Shown here piece after piece: positions 1-6,789 of a DNA stretch of 12,616 nt; position 1 is the stretch's first letter, and each line of letters begins with the position of its first letter. Location of the stretch: assembly GCA_002862265.1 (NCBI GenBank), contig PKCQ01000586.1:1-12616 (forward strand). The letters are read 5' to 3'. The notes beneath the pieces are model-generated. The model did not search any database. It saw nothing but the letters and a program-made list of their open reading frames with translations, and had not been told where the DNA came from. The DNA comes from Planctomycetaceae bacterium. GTDB lineage: Bacteria > Planctomycetota > Planctomycetia > Pirellulales > Pirellulaceae. The translations under genes and the position numbers were made by a program.

Positions 1-499
1 GCGGGATGGTATGACTGGGGTCCCCTTTGTTGACGCCAACATGAGGGAGTTGAAGAGGACGGGCTGGATGTCCAACAGAGGCCGGCAGAATGTGGCCAGC
101 TTCCTGGTGAAGGACCTCGGGCTGGACTGGAGGCTGGGGGCGGAGTGGTTTGAGTCGCAGCTGCTGGACCACGACGTCTGCTCCAACTACGGCAACTCCC
201 TTACAGGCCGCATTGATTTCATCACTGTTGCTGCCCTGACACAATTCCATCCATTGCTTAGCATATTCTTCGCTGGCAAGTTTGTCGTAGTACTTGGAAA
301 GGGTGTCATCGTCTACTGGAAGCCCTTTGGCAACTAGATCTGCCTTCATTTGATCAACTTTTGAATTGGCTCCGCTGTCACGTACCGTAACGAACAAAAC
401 CGATCCGCCGATCAACAGCATTGGAAATCCAACTAAGCCGATTAGTCCGTAAAACAAACAGCCTCTGGAGGATCGTTGTGCGACTTGCTTCTGCTTCAT
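1..499 (-). CDS. Truncated planctomycete membrane-anchored hypothetical protein (native part about 197-499)
   Basis: An ATG at 499 opens a frame that runs off the left edge. Residues 1-13 are basic and polar (MKQKQVAQRSSRG). Residues 14-39 form one hydrophobic segment (CLFYGLIGLVGFPMLLIGGS and onward), giving an N-terminal signal anchor. The following region is soluble and charged, with KADLVAKGLPVDDDTLSKYY, then SEEYAKQWMELCQG and CKGVAVVG. It resembles small planctomycete proteins that pair one membrane helix with a short extracytoplasmic domain of unknown function. From about residue 101 (near position 197) the frame is only the complement of the cryptochrome fragment and reads as proline-rich nonsense, so the native gene is cut there. 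There is no obvious Shine-Dalgarno site upstream. It is divergent from the esterase gene. The function is unknown. Confidence 0.6.
   Translation of the reverse strand, partial: MKQKQVAQRSSRGCLFYGLIGLVGFPMLLIGGSVLFVTVRDSGANSKVDQMKADLVAKGLPVDDDTLSKYYDKLASEEYAKQWMELCQGSNSDEINAACKGVAVVGADVVVQQLRLKPLRPQPPVQPEVLHQEAGHILPASVGHPARPLQLPHVGVNKGDPSHTIP
2..196 (+). pseudogene. Fragment of DASH-type cryptochrome (photolyase family), FAD-binding domain
   Basis: The frame opens at the left edge and gives RDGMTGVPFVDANMREL, then a GWMSNRGRQNVASF block, DLGLDWRLGAEWFES and DHDVCSNYGN. These are the near-invariant FAD-pocket motifs of the photolyase/cryptochrome family, and the combination is typical of Cry-DASH, which uses FAD and blue light in DNA repair or signalling. 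Homology is perfect in phase up to codon 194-196 (Asn). The family continues with Trp, but here a Ser codon follows and all similarity stops, although the frame stays open to a TAG at 335-337. About 65 of roughly 500 residues are therefore present. Arginines are written AGG/AGA and leucines mostly CTG, unlike the rest of the window, which suggests a eukaryotic (for example algal) source. The family call is strong. The origin is inference. Confidence 0.85.
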
Positions 500-709
500 G
501 GCGGACTACTGTAACTTGAATGAAAACGGAATCGGCATGGCAACAAACAATTCATCTGCCAAGCGGTATCTAATGGCCCGCGCCGCGTAAACTCAGGTGA
601 TAGTTGGAGTGGCACAAGTTATCTAGATTTCTGTCACAATGTTGCTGTCTAATCAAAAAAACTCGATGACTTGCCCTGCACCCTGCCAAGCTCCTTAAAG
701 GCCCTCCTC

Positions 710-1612
710 ATGAAAACACTTTCACTTTCTCCCTCCGTTCGTTTCGGCTTACTCTCAGTTTTGACTTGCTGTTTTTCCTTCTTGGCACGAGCGGATGAAA
801 GTCAGTACAAACTAGGCCCCGATTCGATGGTTAAGGCAGACGTCCCTAGGGGCAAAGTCACTGAACACGAGTGGGGTAGCAAAGTTTTCGAAGACACGGT
901 GAGGCGTTATTCGGTTTATGTGCCCGCTCAGTACGATGGCTCGAAACCGGCGGCGGTCATGGTTTTTCAAGATGGACATGCCTATGTGAATCCACAAGGA
1001 CAATTTCGCGCGACCACGGTCATGGACAACTTGATTCACGAGGGTGCAATGCCGGTTACGATCGGTATCTTTATCGACCCTGGGCACAAGCATAAAGAAC
1101 TGCCAGAGCAACGCGGCTGGCGACCTACGCCAAACAACCGCAGCTTTGAGTACGATACGCTTTCAGATCAGTACGCTCAGTTTTTGATCCAAGAGATTCT
1201 GCCGGAAGTCGGAAAGAAGTACAAGTTGACCGATGATCCCGAGATGCGGGCCATTTGCGGCATCAGCTCCGGCGGAATCTGCGCGTGGACAGCTGCCTGG
1301 GAACGTCCCGACTACTTCCGCAAAGTCCTCAGTCATGTTGGCAGTTTTGTCAACATTCGCGGTGGTAATCACTGCGAAGCATTGATTCGTAAAGCGGAAA
1401 AGAAGCCGATTCGCGTTTTCTTGCAGGATGGATCGGGCGACCTCGACAACCAGCACGGCAATTGGCCACTGGCGAATCAAGAAATGGCTGCGTCACTGAA
1501 GTTTAAAGGCTACGACTACAAGTTTGTTTACGGCGAAGGAGGCCATAACGGCATTCACGGCGGCGCCATACTTCCCGAGTCCCTCCGTTGGCTCTGGCGC
1601 AAAGGGGAGTGA
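710..1612 (+). CDS. Secreted alpha/beta-hydrolase esterase (putative esterase / enterochelin-esterase family)
   Basis: The 300-residue product starts with a signal peptide (MKTLSLSPSVRFGLLSVLTC, cleavage likely after ARA near residue 28), so it acts outside the cytoplasm. The mature part follows the PF00756-type esterase pattern. It has RRYSVYVPAQYDG followed by AAVMVFQDGHAY in the N-terminal half and the nucleophile elbow GISSGG with Ser186. Candidate acids are Asp240 or Asp244 in LQDGSGDLDN, and the catalytic His is His279 in GEGGHNG. Relatives include feruloyl/acetyl esterases of polysaccharide breakdown and enterochelin esterases. The substrate cannot be read from the sequence. I chose the ATG at 710 over an in-frame TTG at 671 because it places the signal peptide at the N-terminus. 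The Shine-Dalgarno site is weak. The 3' end converges on the minus-strand operon. Confidence 0.85.
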   Translation: MKTLSLSPSVRFGLLSVLTCCFSFLARADESQYKLGPDSMVKADVPRGKVTEHEWGSKVFEDTVRRYSVYVPAQYDGSKPAAVMVFQDGHAYVNPQGQFRATTVMDNLIHEGAMPVTIGIFIDPGHKHKELPEQRGWRPTPNNRSFEYDTLSDQYAQFLIQEILPEVGKKYKLTDDPEMRAICGISSGGICAWTAAWERPDYFRKVLSHVGSFVNIRGGNHCEALIRKAEKKPIRVFLQDGSGDLDNQHGNWPLANQEMAASLKFKGYDYKFVYGEGGHNGIHGGAILPESLRWLWRKGE

Positions 1613-1788
1613 AGCACTGGAGTGCGCGACCTGCTCGTTTTCAGGCTTTAGCCGCCCCTCTGCAACTAAGACGATAAAGCGATCAACTTCGTAGAACATC
1701 GCAACACCGTCCTCGTACCGTTCTTGGTAGCCCCAGACTTTAGATCATCTAAAGACTCGAAGCCTGCGGTTATTGCCGAACGGTTCAT
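1493..1788 (-). pseudogene. Small unknown gene coupled to the aldehyde dehydrogenase, apparently frameshifted
   Basis: An ATG at 1788 lies 6 nt after the dehydrogenase stop. It is preceded by GGAG (overlapping the last dehydrogenase codon) at a spacing of 9 nt, so translation would be coupled. As written, the frame gives 40 residues ending at a TAG at 1666-1668: MNRSAITAGFESLDDLKSG, then low-complexity Thr/Ser/Lys text. In the neighbouring frame, directly after the same point, the sequence reads as good protein (VWGYQERYEDGVAMFYEVDR, then FIVLVAEGRLKPENEQ). One added G in AAAGTC (near 1736-1738) joins the halves as LDDLKVWGYQERY. The restored frame stays open to 1493, 120 nt antisense into the esterase gene. 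The real C-terminus may lie nearer 1613. I do not recognise the family. It could be a real mutation or a sequencing indel. Confidence 0.5.
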
Positions 1789-1794
1789 CCAAAA

Positions 1795-3336
1795 TCACTC
1801 CGGATAGTCACCGACGTACACGGCCTTCACTTGGGTGTAGTCATAGAAAGTCTCTTCGCAGTTCACTCCACCGCCAGGACCACCTGAGATACCCTGTCCG
1901 CCATAAGGAAGGCCATATGCGATCGAGTTGTGGCAGTTGACTTGGCAGGTTCCGTCTCGGAACTGTTTCGCGATCTGCACTCCCCGTTCGGTATCCCTGG
2001 TCCATACGCTCGCCCCCAAACCGTAAGGCGAACTGTTTGCCAGTACAACAGCCTGCTCTTCAGAGCTCACAGGGCAAATAGTCGCATAGGTGTGGAAGAC
2101 TTCGAGCGGATTGCAGTCTACGCCAGGCTCAGTTCGGAACAAAGCTGGCTTGAGGTAGTAACCGGTTCGATCGGCCACTTCGGCAACACCACCAGGCAAG
2201 ACTGCTTGACCACCACGCGCTAAAGTTTCTTGCTGAGCGCGTTGAATGCGGCTGTACTGAGTGGAGTTCACCACCGCGCCAAGCTGCGTACCCGCGTCGG
2301 CCTGGTAGCCAATCTGCAAGTTCTCAAAGAAGTCGCGTTGCGCATCCGCGAAATCATCCGCGATTTTCTGGTCCACAAAAATTCGGTGCACGGTGCAGCA
2401 AGTTTGACCGAAGTGCTGATTCGTGTAGCGTCCGATCTGGCGAGCAACGACTCCTGGGTCTGCGTCGCCCAAAACGATCGCGGCTCCATTGCCACCCATC
2501 TCTCGTTTCATACGAGTGCCGTGAGCGTCGCAGGTGCGCATGATCGCTTGCCCCACGCCGGGCGAACCTGTGAATGAAATGTAGCGAACACCTGGGTGCT
2601 CGGCGATAAACTGACCGGTAATTTCCCCACGGCCCGGCAAGACGTTGAACACGCCGGGTGGAAAACCGGCTTCTTCGGCTAGCTTGCCGGTGTAAAGTGC
2701 CGACAGCGGAGTGTCTTCAGCAGGTTTTAGCAAAACGCAGTTCCCGGCCAGAAGTGCTGGGAAGATGAACCAACTATTGAGTACGACTGGATAATTCCAC
2801 GGAATGATTCCAGCGACCACGCCCCAAGGTTCGCGATAGGTAAAACCCTTCATGCCTGCTGCAACTTGCATGGCTGGGCCTTCACCCATCTCGGCTTTCT
2901 TGGCTACATCGCAGAAGTACTCGGCGCAAGCGCGAATTTGCGTAAAGTCACCTTCGGCTAGTTCGGAGACTTTGCCACCATCGAAGATCTCGCATGCCAG
3001 GAAGACATCACGGTCTCGCTCACAGAGCTCAACCAACTTCATCACCAGTTTGCAACGCTCCTCGACGCTTGTCTTACCCCAGCTGGCGAAAGCAGCCTGC
3101 GCTTCGTCCACAGCTAGTCCTACTTCGGCTTGCCCCATCTCGCAGACGCTCGCCAAGACTTCCAGTGAACCTGGATCAGTCGTGTCGTAAGTGACATTCA
3201 TGGAACCCATCACGTCACGACCACCAATGATGCCAGCTAAGGGGCGCCCGTTGTTCTCGCAGAAATCTAAGAACTTCTCGGGCTTTTCAAATTGTCTTGC
3301 GGTGAAGGGCTGAATTTGCGGCGCAACGGTAGCCAT
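1795..3336 (-). CDS. NAD(P)-dependent aldehyde dehydrogenase, BMC-linked
   Basis: This is a 513-residue, complete ALDH-superfamily enzyme that would oxidise an aldehyde to the acid with NAD(P). Visible motifs are PWNYP (Asn181 of the oxyanion hole), LLKPAE (Lys204, cofactor binding), FTGSPGVG at 255-262 (Rossmann loop), EMGG with general base Glu279, and FGQTC with catalytic Cys313. The C-terminal QVKAVYVGD is the usual ALDH ending. It looks like the classical betaine-aldehyde-dehydrogenase-like group, not the CoA-acylating EutE/PduP type common in microcompartments. Before the first conserved strand (around GIIGGRDV) there are about 35 extra residues, including EKPEKFLDFCENN, which could be a helix. 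The start ATG at 3336 is fixed by an AGGAG 7 nt upstream. An upstream in-frame ATG at 3381 has no such support. The gene lies 63 nt downstream of the BMC shell gene on the same strand, which suggests co-transcription. Confidence 0.93.
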   Translation of the reverse strand: MATVAPQIQPFTARQFEKPEKFLDFCENNGRPLAGIIGGRDVMGSMNVTYDTTDPGSLEVLASVCEMGQAEVGLAVDEAQAAFASWGKTSVEERCKLVMKLVELCERDRDVFLACEIFDGGKVSELAEGDFTQIRACAEYFCDVAKKAEMGEGPAMQVAAGMKGFTYREPWGVVAGIIPWNYPVVLNSWFIFPALLAGNCVLLKPAEDTPLSALYTGKLAEEAGFPPGVFNVLPGRGEITGQFIAEHPGVRYISFTGSPGVGQAIMRTCDAHGTRMKREMGGNGAAIVLGDADPGVVARQIGRYTNQHFGQTCCTVHRIFVDQKIADDFADAQRDFFENLQIGYQADAGTQLGAVVNSTQYSRIQRAQQETLARGGQAVLPGGVAEVADRTGYYLKPALFRTEPGVDCNPLEVFHTYATICPVSSEEQAVVLANSSPYGLGASVWTRDTERGVQIAKQFRDGTCQVNCHNSIAYGLPYGGQGISGGPGGGVNCEETFYDYTQVKAVYVGDYPE

Positions 3337-3343
3337 GGTTGTG

Positions 3344-3348
3344 CTCCT
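3344..3348 (-). promoter_or_regulatory. Ribosome binding site of the aldehyde dehydrogenase
   Basis: The minus strand reads AGGAGCACAACCATG, an AGGAG core 7 nt before the ATG at 3336. It is the clearest Shine-Dalgarno site in the window and decides the start, removing 15 residues from the longest possible frame. Confidence 0.8.
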
Positions 3349-3399
3349 GGGATGAGTGTTTGGAGGTAGGGAGGATCGCAATATAGCTGAATTCGTAAG

Positions 3400-4056
3400 C
3401 TATTGCGGAAGCAATGAAAGGACAGATTCGCTAGGACGCGCAATGACATGGGCGGCAATCAAATTCCCCAGCCCTGACACGGCTGGTCCTGCAGCGTCGA
3501 TTGCCGCTCGGACTGCTGCAACATCACCACGGATCACGATGGTGACATACCCGCCGCCGAGTTTTTCTTTGCCGACCACTTCAACTTGAGCGGCTTTGCA
3601 GGCGGTGTCCACCGCTTCGAAAACGGCAGTGAAGCCCTGAGTCTCGATGAATCCCAATGCCTGAACGGGTCCCGAGGTGTTTGAATCAGGCATATCTGCT
3701 CCTGGAGGTTCTTTGACTACGTTTTGCTGAATCAGTGGATTGAATTCGACACGGCTGACAACACCCGCGACCGCTTCTGAACTCAGCCGGGGGATGACTC
3801 GGCTCTTTGGGTCACCCTGCATTTGCTCAGCGACCCGTGTTCCGCGATCGATCGCAGTTCGAACCGCGTCGACCGGACCGAGGACTTTGATGCAAGTACC
3901 CAGAAAGTCATTGAGTTCGACTTGCCAAACACGAATCTTCGCCGCCTTCTCCATATCGTCCAAGGCGACCATCGCGGGAGTCCACCCCGTCGTTTCGAGT
4001 ACGCCAAAGGCCTCATTCGAATTGCCTGGAGTAGTTTTGCCGTTCGCTTCAGGCAT
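3400..4056 (-). CDS. Tandem BMC-domain microcompartment shell protein (BMC-T)
   Basis: The 218-residue protein carries two BMC folds. The first is at about residues 15-100 (EAFGVLETTGWTPAMVALDD, then VWQVELNDFLGTCIKVLGPV). The second is at about 131-212 (ALGFIETQGFTAVFEAVDTA, then LGGGYVTIVIRGDVAAV and IAAHVIARP). Duplicated BMC proteins form trimers that occupy hexagonal positions in microcompartment shells and often carry larger or gated pores. The second domain is close to canonical CsoS1/CcmK-type sequence, including the pore loop GGGY. The first is divergent and has FLGTC at that position, putting Cys55 near the predicted pore. The ATG at 4056 is used; a TTG one codon upstream is a less likely start, and no Shine-Dalgarno site is visible. 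It is first in an operon with the aldehyde dehydrogenase. No other shell gene is in the window. Confidence 0.93.
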   Translation of the reverse strand: MPEANGKTTPGNSNEAFGVLETTGWTPAMVALDDMEKAAKIRVWQVELNDFLGTCIKVLGPVDAVRTAIDRGTRVAEQMQGDPKSRVIPRLSSEAVAGVVSRVEFNPLIQQNVVKEPPGADMPDSNTSGPVQALGFIETQGFTAVFEAVDTACKAAQVEVVGKEKLGGGYVTIVIRGDVAAVRAAIDAAGPAVSGLGNLIAAHVIARPSESVLSLLPQ

Positions 4057-4368
4057 CAAGAGGACTGTTCGCTAGCGGAAAGAAATTGAAGTCAGTGAAG
4101 GCTCCATAATACACACGTTTTTTTCTTACGTGTCTGGGGTTGGGTCTGTATGGAATAGCAAAGCGCTACCTGCCACCATATTCGCCCAGGCTTTCCCGGC
4201 TAGCCAACCGTCAGATTTTTCCTCCTTGGAAAACCGAGTCTAACCGGTTCGACTGTGGCACCGAAAGTACTGAATAGCCTTCAAGCTTTATTAATTTTGC
4301 GCCGGGAAGGTAGGTTTGGGACGAACTTCATATTCCGAAACTCTACGCGGTCTTTTTGAGAAGTACCG
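4057..4368. other. Divergent intergenic region between the BMC-T operon and the porin
   Basis: This 312-nt stretch holds no credible gene. It must carry promoters for both the leftward BMC-T operon and the rightward porin. Besides the 4113-4133 inverted repeat, there is an imperfect 16-bp palindrome at 4238-4253 centred on AACCGGTT (4242-4249), which may be a regulator site on the porin side. An A/T-rich patch lies at about 4285-4300. I cannot place a porin promoter with confidence. Confidence 0.4.
4106..4133. promoter_or_regulatory. Inverted repeat and possible -10 box upstream of the BMC-T operon
   Basis: ACACGT at 4113-4118 and ACGTGT at 4128-4133 form a perfect 6-bp inverted repeat around a T-rich 9-nt centre. 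Next to it, at 4106-4111, the minus strand reads TATTAT, a fair -10 box about 50 nt before the BMC-T start. No convincing -35 box is seen. It could be an operator for the shell/dehydrogenase operon. This is pattern-level evidence only. Confidence 0.3.
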
Positions 4369-5850
4369 ATGCAGACAAAACTACTACCTGCGATGGTCAC
4401 AGTCATCGCACTCAATTTCCCGGTTTTGACCACGAGAGTCGTGCAAGGCCAGACCTACTTCACAAGCACCAACGGCACCTCACTGGCCCTCACGGACCAG
4501 GAATCAAAATCGGTGGTCGAGTCAACCGGTTCTGAAACCTCGGGCGTCGATTTCAGCGAGCAGATCGAAGCGTTGGAAGCGCGAATAGCTGAACTGGAGA
4601 AGCCGGCCGAGGCAGAGGAAGAAGTTTACACTCCTCCAAAGAAGCCAAGTTGGTCTTGGACAGGTCGAATCCACGCTGACTACTGGGGCTATCCAAAGGA
4701 ATCACCTGGCATTGGATTCTACGAGCACCCTGATCCGACGAATGCCAATTTCGGTACGGATACCGAAGACCGCTTCGCGTTTCGACGACTTCGTTTGGGC
4801 ATGAAGGGTGATGTTCTTGAGACCATGCTTTACAAGCTGGAGGTAGATTACAACAACCCTGGTCGTCCTGAGTACAAGGACATCTACCTCGGGTGGAAAG
4901 AACTGCCTTATAACCAAACGATCCTGCTTGGTAACCAAAAGCGTCCACTCGGAATGGATCACCTGAACAGTAGTCGTTACAACGTTTTCATGGAACGCCC
5001 CTTGGTCGTGGAAGCGTTCAACGAAGACGCTCGTCGAATTGGTTTGGCCGCCTACGGTCACACCGACGACGACTTATTCCACTGGCGTTATGGTGTCTAC
5101 AGCTTAGAGAACACCTCAACGGATGGTCGTTTCATCGGCGACTCGTTGCAGATGAGTGCCAACGCTCGATTGTCCTCCAGCCCTTGGTACGATCACAGCT
5201 CCGGTGGACGCGGGTATCTCCACTGGGCCGTCGCGGGCATGTACGCTCGTCCTGACGGCGACCGATTCCCTGGCGAAACAAATAACAACGATGGACGTTT
5301 TCGAACTCGTGGTGAAAATCGCTCAGATCAACGCTGGCTCAACACTGGACGTATCGCGGGAATCTCTGATTATGAGATCTTGGCCTTTGAAACCGCGGTC
5401 AATGTTGGTTCTCTCCAAGTTGTTTCCGAGTTCCAAGCGAACTGGACTCAACGTGACGGAGGCAGTGATTTGTTCTTCCATGGTGGCTACGTACAGGTTT
5501 CCTACTTCCTTACAGGTGAGCACCAGCCTTACGACCGCCAAAAGGGCATCATTGGTCGTGTCAAACCTTTCGAGAATTTCTTTCTCGTAGATCGTTGCAA
5601 GGGTGGTCGTGGATTCGGGCTCGGAGCTCTTCAGATCGCTGCTCGTTATTCGTACCTCGATCTCTCGGATGACAATATTCTTGGTGGTGTTGGCAACAAC
5701 TTCACTGCAGGTCTGAACTGGTTCTGGACCGCCTACTCAAAGGTCCAGGTCAACTACATCTATGGCGACATCCAAGAGCATGCTGACGTTGGCGGATTCA
5801 CGGACGGGACCTACAACGTCGTTGGCACCCGTTTCATGGTCGACTTCTAA
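4369..5850 (+). CDS. OprP/OprO-type outer-membrane porin
   Basis: The 493-residue protein has a signal peptide (about residues 1-28, ending VVQGQ), a short coiled coil at 62-79 (FSEQIEALEARIAELEKP) and a Pro/Glu/Lys linker. A beta-barrel of the phosphate-selective porin O/P family starts near residue 93 (WSWTGRIHADYWGY). Family-typical stretches are RFAFRRLRLGMKGDV, YKLEVDYNN, DIYLGWKELPYNQTILLGNQ and the closing GTRFMVDF with a C-terminal Phe as the barrel-assembly signal. The coiled coil before the barrel is common in planctomycete members and probably trimerises or anchors the protein. It would admit anions or other small solutes across the outer membrane; selectivity is not readable here. 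GAGAAG sits about 7 nt before the ATG. The cysteine-rich gene follows after 59 nt, probably in the same transcript. Confidence 0.88.
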   Translation: MQTKLLPAMVTVIALNFPVLTTRVVQGQTYFTSTNGTSLALTDQESKSVVESTGSETSGVDFSEQIEALEARIAELEKPAEAEEEVYTPPKKPSWSWTGRIHADYWGYPKESPGIGFYEHPDPTNANFGTDTEDRFAFRRLRLGMKGDVLETMLYKLEVDYNNPGRPEYKDIYLGWKELPYNQTILLGNQKRPLGMDHLNSSRYNVFMERPLVVEAFNEDARRIGLAAYGHTDDDLFHWRYGVYSLENTSTDGRFIGDSLQMSANARLSSSPWYDHSSGGRGYLHWAVAGMYARPDGDRFPGETNNNDGRFRTRGENRSDQRWLNTGRIAGISDYEILAFETAVNVGSLQVVSEFQANWTQRDGGSDLFFHGGYVQVSYFLTGEHQPYDRQKGIIGRVKPFENFFLVDRCKGGRGFGLGALQIAARYSYLDLSDDNILGGVGNNFTAGLNWFWTAYSKVQVNYIYGDIQEHADVGGFTDGTYNVVGTRFMVDF

Positions 5851-5909
5851 GCGACGACTCGAATCGGAAAACCAAAAATGAAATCAGAAGCTATTCAAGG
5901 AAGTCAAAT

Positions 5910-6365
5910 ATGAGTACCCGAAACCTGCACTACCGACTTTTCGCCGCAGCCATCCTGTTTGGCGCGTTGCTGTCACCCGCGATGGCTGGTGACGGAAAGG
6001 CTTGTTGCCCCAAGTGCAAGACTTGCTGTGAGTTGAAGGTCGAGGAAGGCACGGAAGAGAAGCACTGTTGGAAAGTAAAACCCAAGGTGATTTGCATCCC
6101 TCGAGTCACTTTCTCATGGCAATGGCCCTGGGATCAGAAAAAGACTCCCGCACAGTGTGACGGCGGTTGCAGCAAGCCATGCTGTGCACCACCAAAGCTA
6201 GCCAGAACTCGAACTGTCTGCACTCTTGAAAAACACGCCTACGAGTGCCCGACTTGCAAGTACAAGTGGGTGCCAAAAGAAGCAAAAAATTGTGCTTCTA
6301 TCGATCCAGAGGAGTTGGAAAAAACCGCTGCGTCGGTCATGCAACCCCAGGTAATTAGGCGCTAG
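5910..6365 (+). CDS. Cysteine-rich exported protein of planctomycete type, unknown function
   Basis: The 151-residue protein has a clear signal peptide (MSTRNLHYRLFAAAILFGAL, cleavage likely after AMA at residue 26). The mature part has 15 cysteines in about 125 residues: CCPKCKTCC, HCWKV, ICIP, CDGGCSKPCC, VCTL and CPTCKYKW. The CPKC and CPTC pairs suggest metal binding or disulfides. The Lys/Trp-rich order CxxC, CWKV, ICIP recalls an exported family I associate with planctomycetes. No enzyme motif is seen. AAGGAAG lies 7 nt upstream of the ATG, a good ribosome binding site. It follows the porin by 59 nt and is closed by a terminator, so the two probably form one envelope-protein operon. Its role with the porin is unknown. 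Confidence 0.8.
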   Translation: MSTRNLHYRLFAAAILFGALLSPAMAGDGKACCPKCKTCCELKVEEGTEEKHCWKVKPKVICIPRVTFSWQWPWDQKKTPAQCDGGCSKPCCAPPKLARTRTVCTLEKHAYECPTCKYKWVPKEAKNCASIDPEELEKTAASVMQPQVIRR

Positions 6366-6403
6366 AAACTCCTAGTAGACAGTCGAACGCGTTCCAAGCA
6401 AAT

Positions 6404-6440
6404 GAGGCAGTTTCACTAGCAAGTGACGCTGTCTCTTTTT
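6404..6440 (+). terminator. Intrinsic terminator of the porin operon
   Basis: GAGGCAGTTTCACT (6404-6417) pairs with AGTGACGCTGTCTC (6422-6435) across a 4-nt AGCA loop. Thirteen of 14 positions pair, counting two G-T wobbles. Five T follow at 6436-6440. It lies about 40 nt after the stop of the cysteine-rich gene. Confidence 0.85.
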
Positions 6441-6525
6441 CGTTCACAGTGCAAGTATGACCTCAACAGCAGCGGCGTGTCTTCTACATCGCCAAGTTGA
6501 CGCCCTGAGCTACGAACCAGCCCTG

Positions 6526-6687
6526 TTAGAAGGCGAAGTATAAATAGAGCCCAACTGTCACGCAGCCCAACAGAATACGCCAATCAATCGACGTTGGGTG
6601 GTCTTGGTGCGTGTCAGCAATAGCGGCAGGCAACACACTGTCTTCGATGGGTTCAAGTGAAGCAGACACACACAGTCTCAATGTCAA
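6526..6687 (-). CDS. Possible 53-residue tail-anchored membrane protein
   Basis: A TTG at 6687 is preceded by GGAAGG at a spacing of 9 nt. It opens a 54-codon frame ending in TAA at 6526-6528. The polar N-terminal part includes EPIEDSVLPAAIADTHQD. The C-terminal half, after the charged DW, is one hydrophobic helix (RILLGCVTVGLYLYFAF) that ends at the stop, so the protein would be tail-anchored. It lies in the otherwise gene-free gap between the porin terminator and the transporter remnant, on the transporter strand and about 100 nt after it. I recognise no family. It could instead be the last piece of a larger broken gene, since the frame is open back to a TAA about 36 nt upstream of the TTG. 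Confidence 0.4.
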   Translation of the reverse strand: MTLRLCVSASLEPIEDSVLPAAIADTHQDHPTSIDWRILLGCVTVGLYLYFAF

Positions 6688-6789
6688 GAAATAGGACCTT
6701 CCGGCACATCGCGCCGGCCATTAGTCAAGATCTGCCAATTGTTGCACAAGCTAGAAGGAGAAAGCGTTAAGCTTTGATGGAGAATGGCA

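Noticed and set aside
197..337. Continuation of the cryptochrome frame to the TAG at 335-337
   Set aside because: The residues after 196 have no cryptochrome similarity, and the same DNA reads as a sensible bacterial protein on the minus strand.
812..1480. Minus-strand open frames inside the esterase gene
   Set aside because: They are shadows of the esterase reading frame, with no conserved motifs; the plus frame has a signal peptide and complete catalytic residues.
1738..1754. Palindrome CTTTAGATCATCTAAAG as a terminator between the convergent esterase and ALDH genes
   Set aside because: It has a 1-nt centre and no following T run on either strand, and it lies inside the apparent small coupled gene, so a terminator role is not supported.
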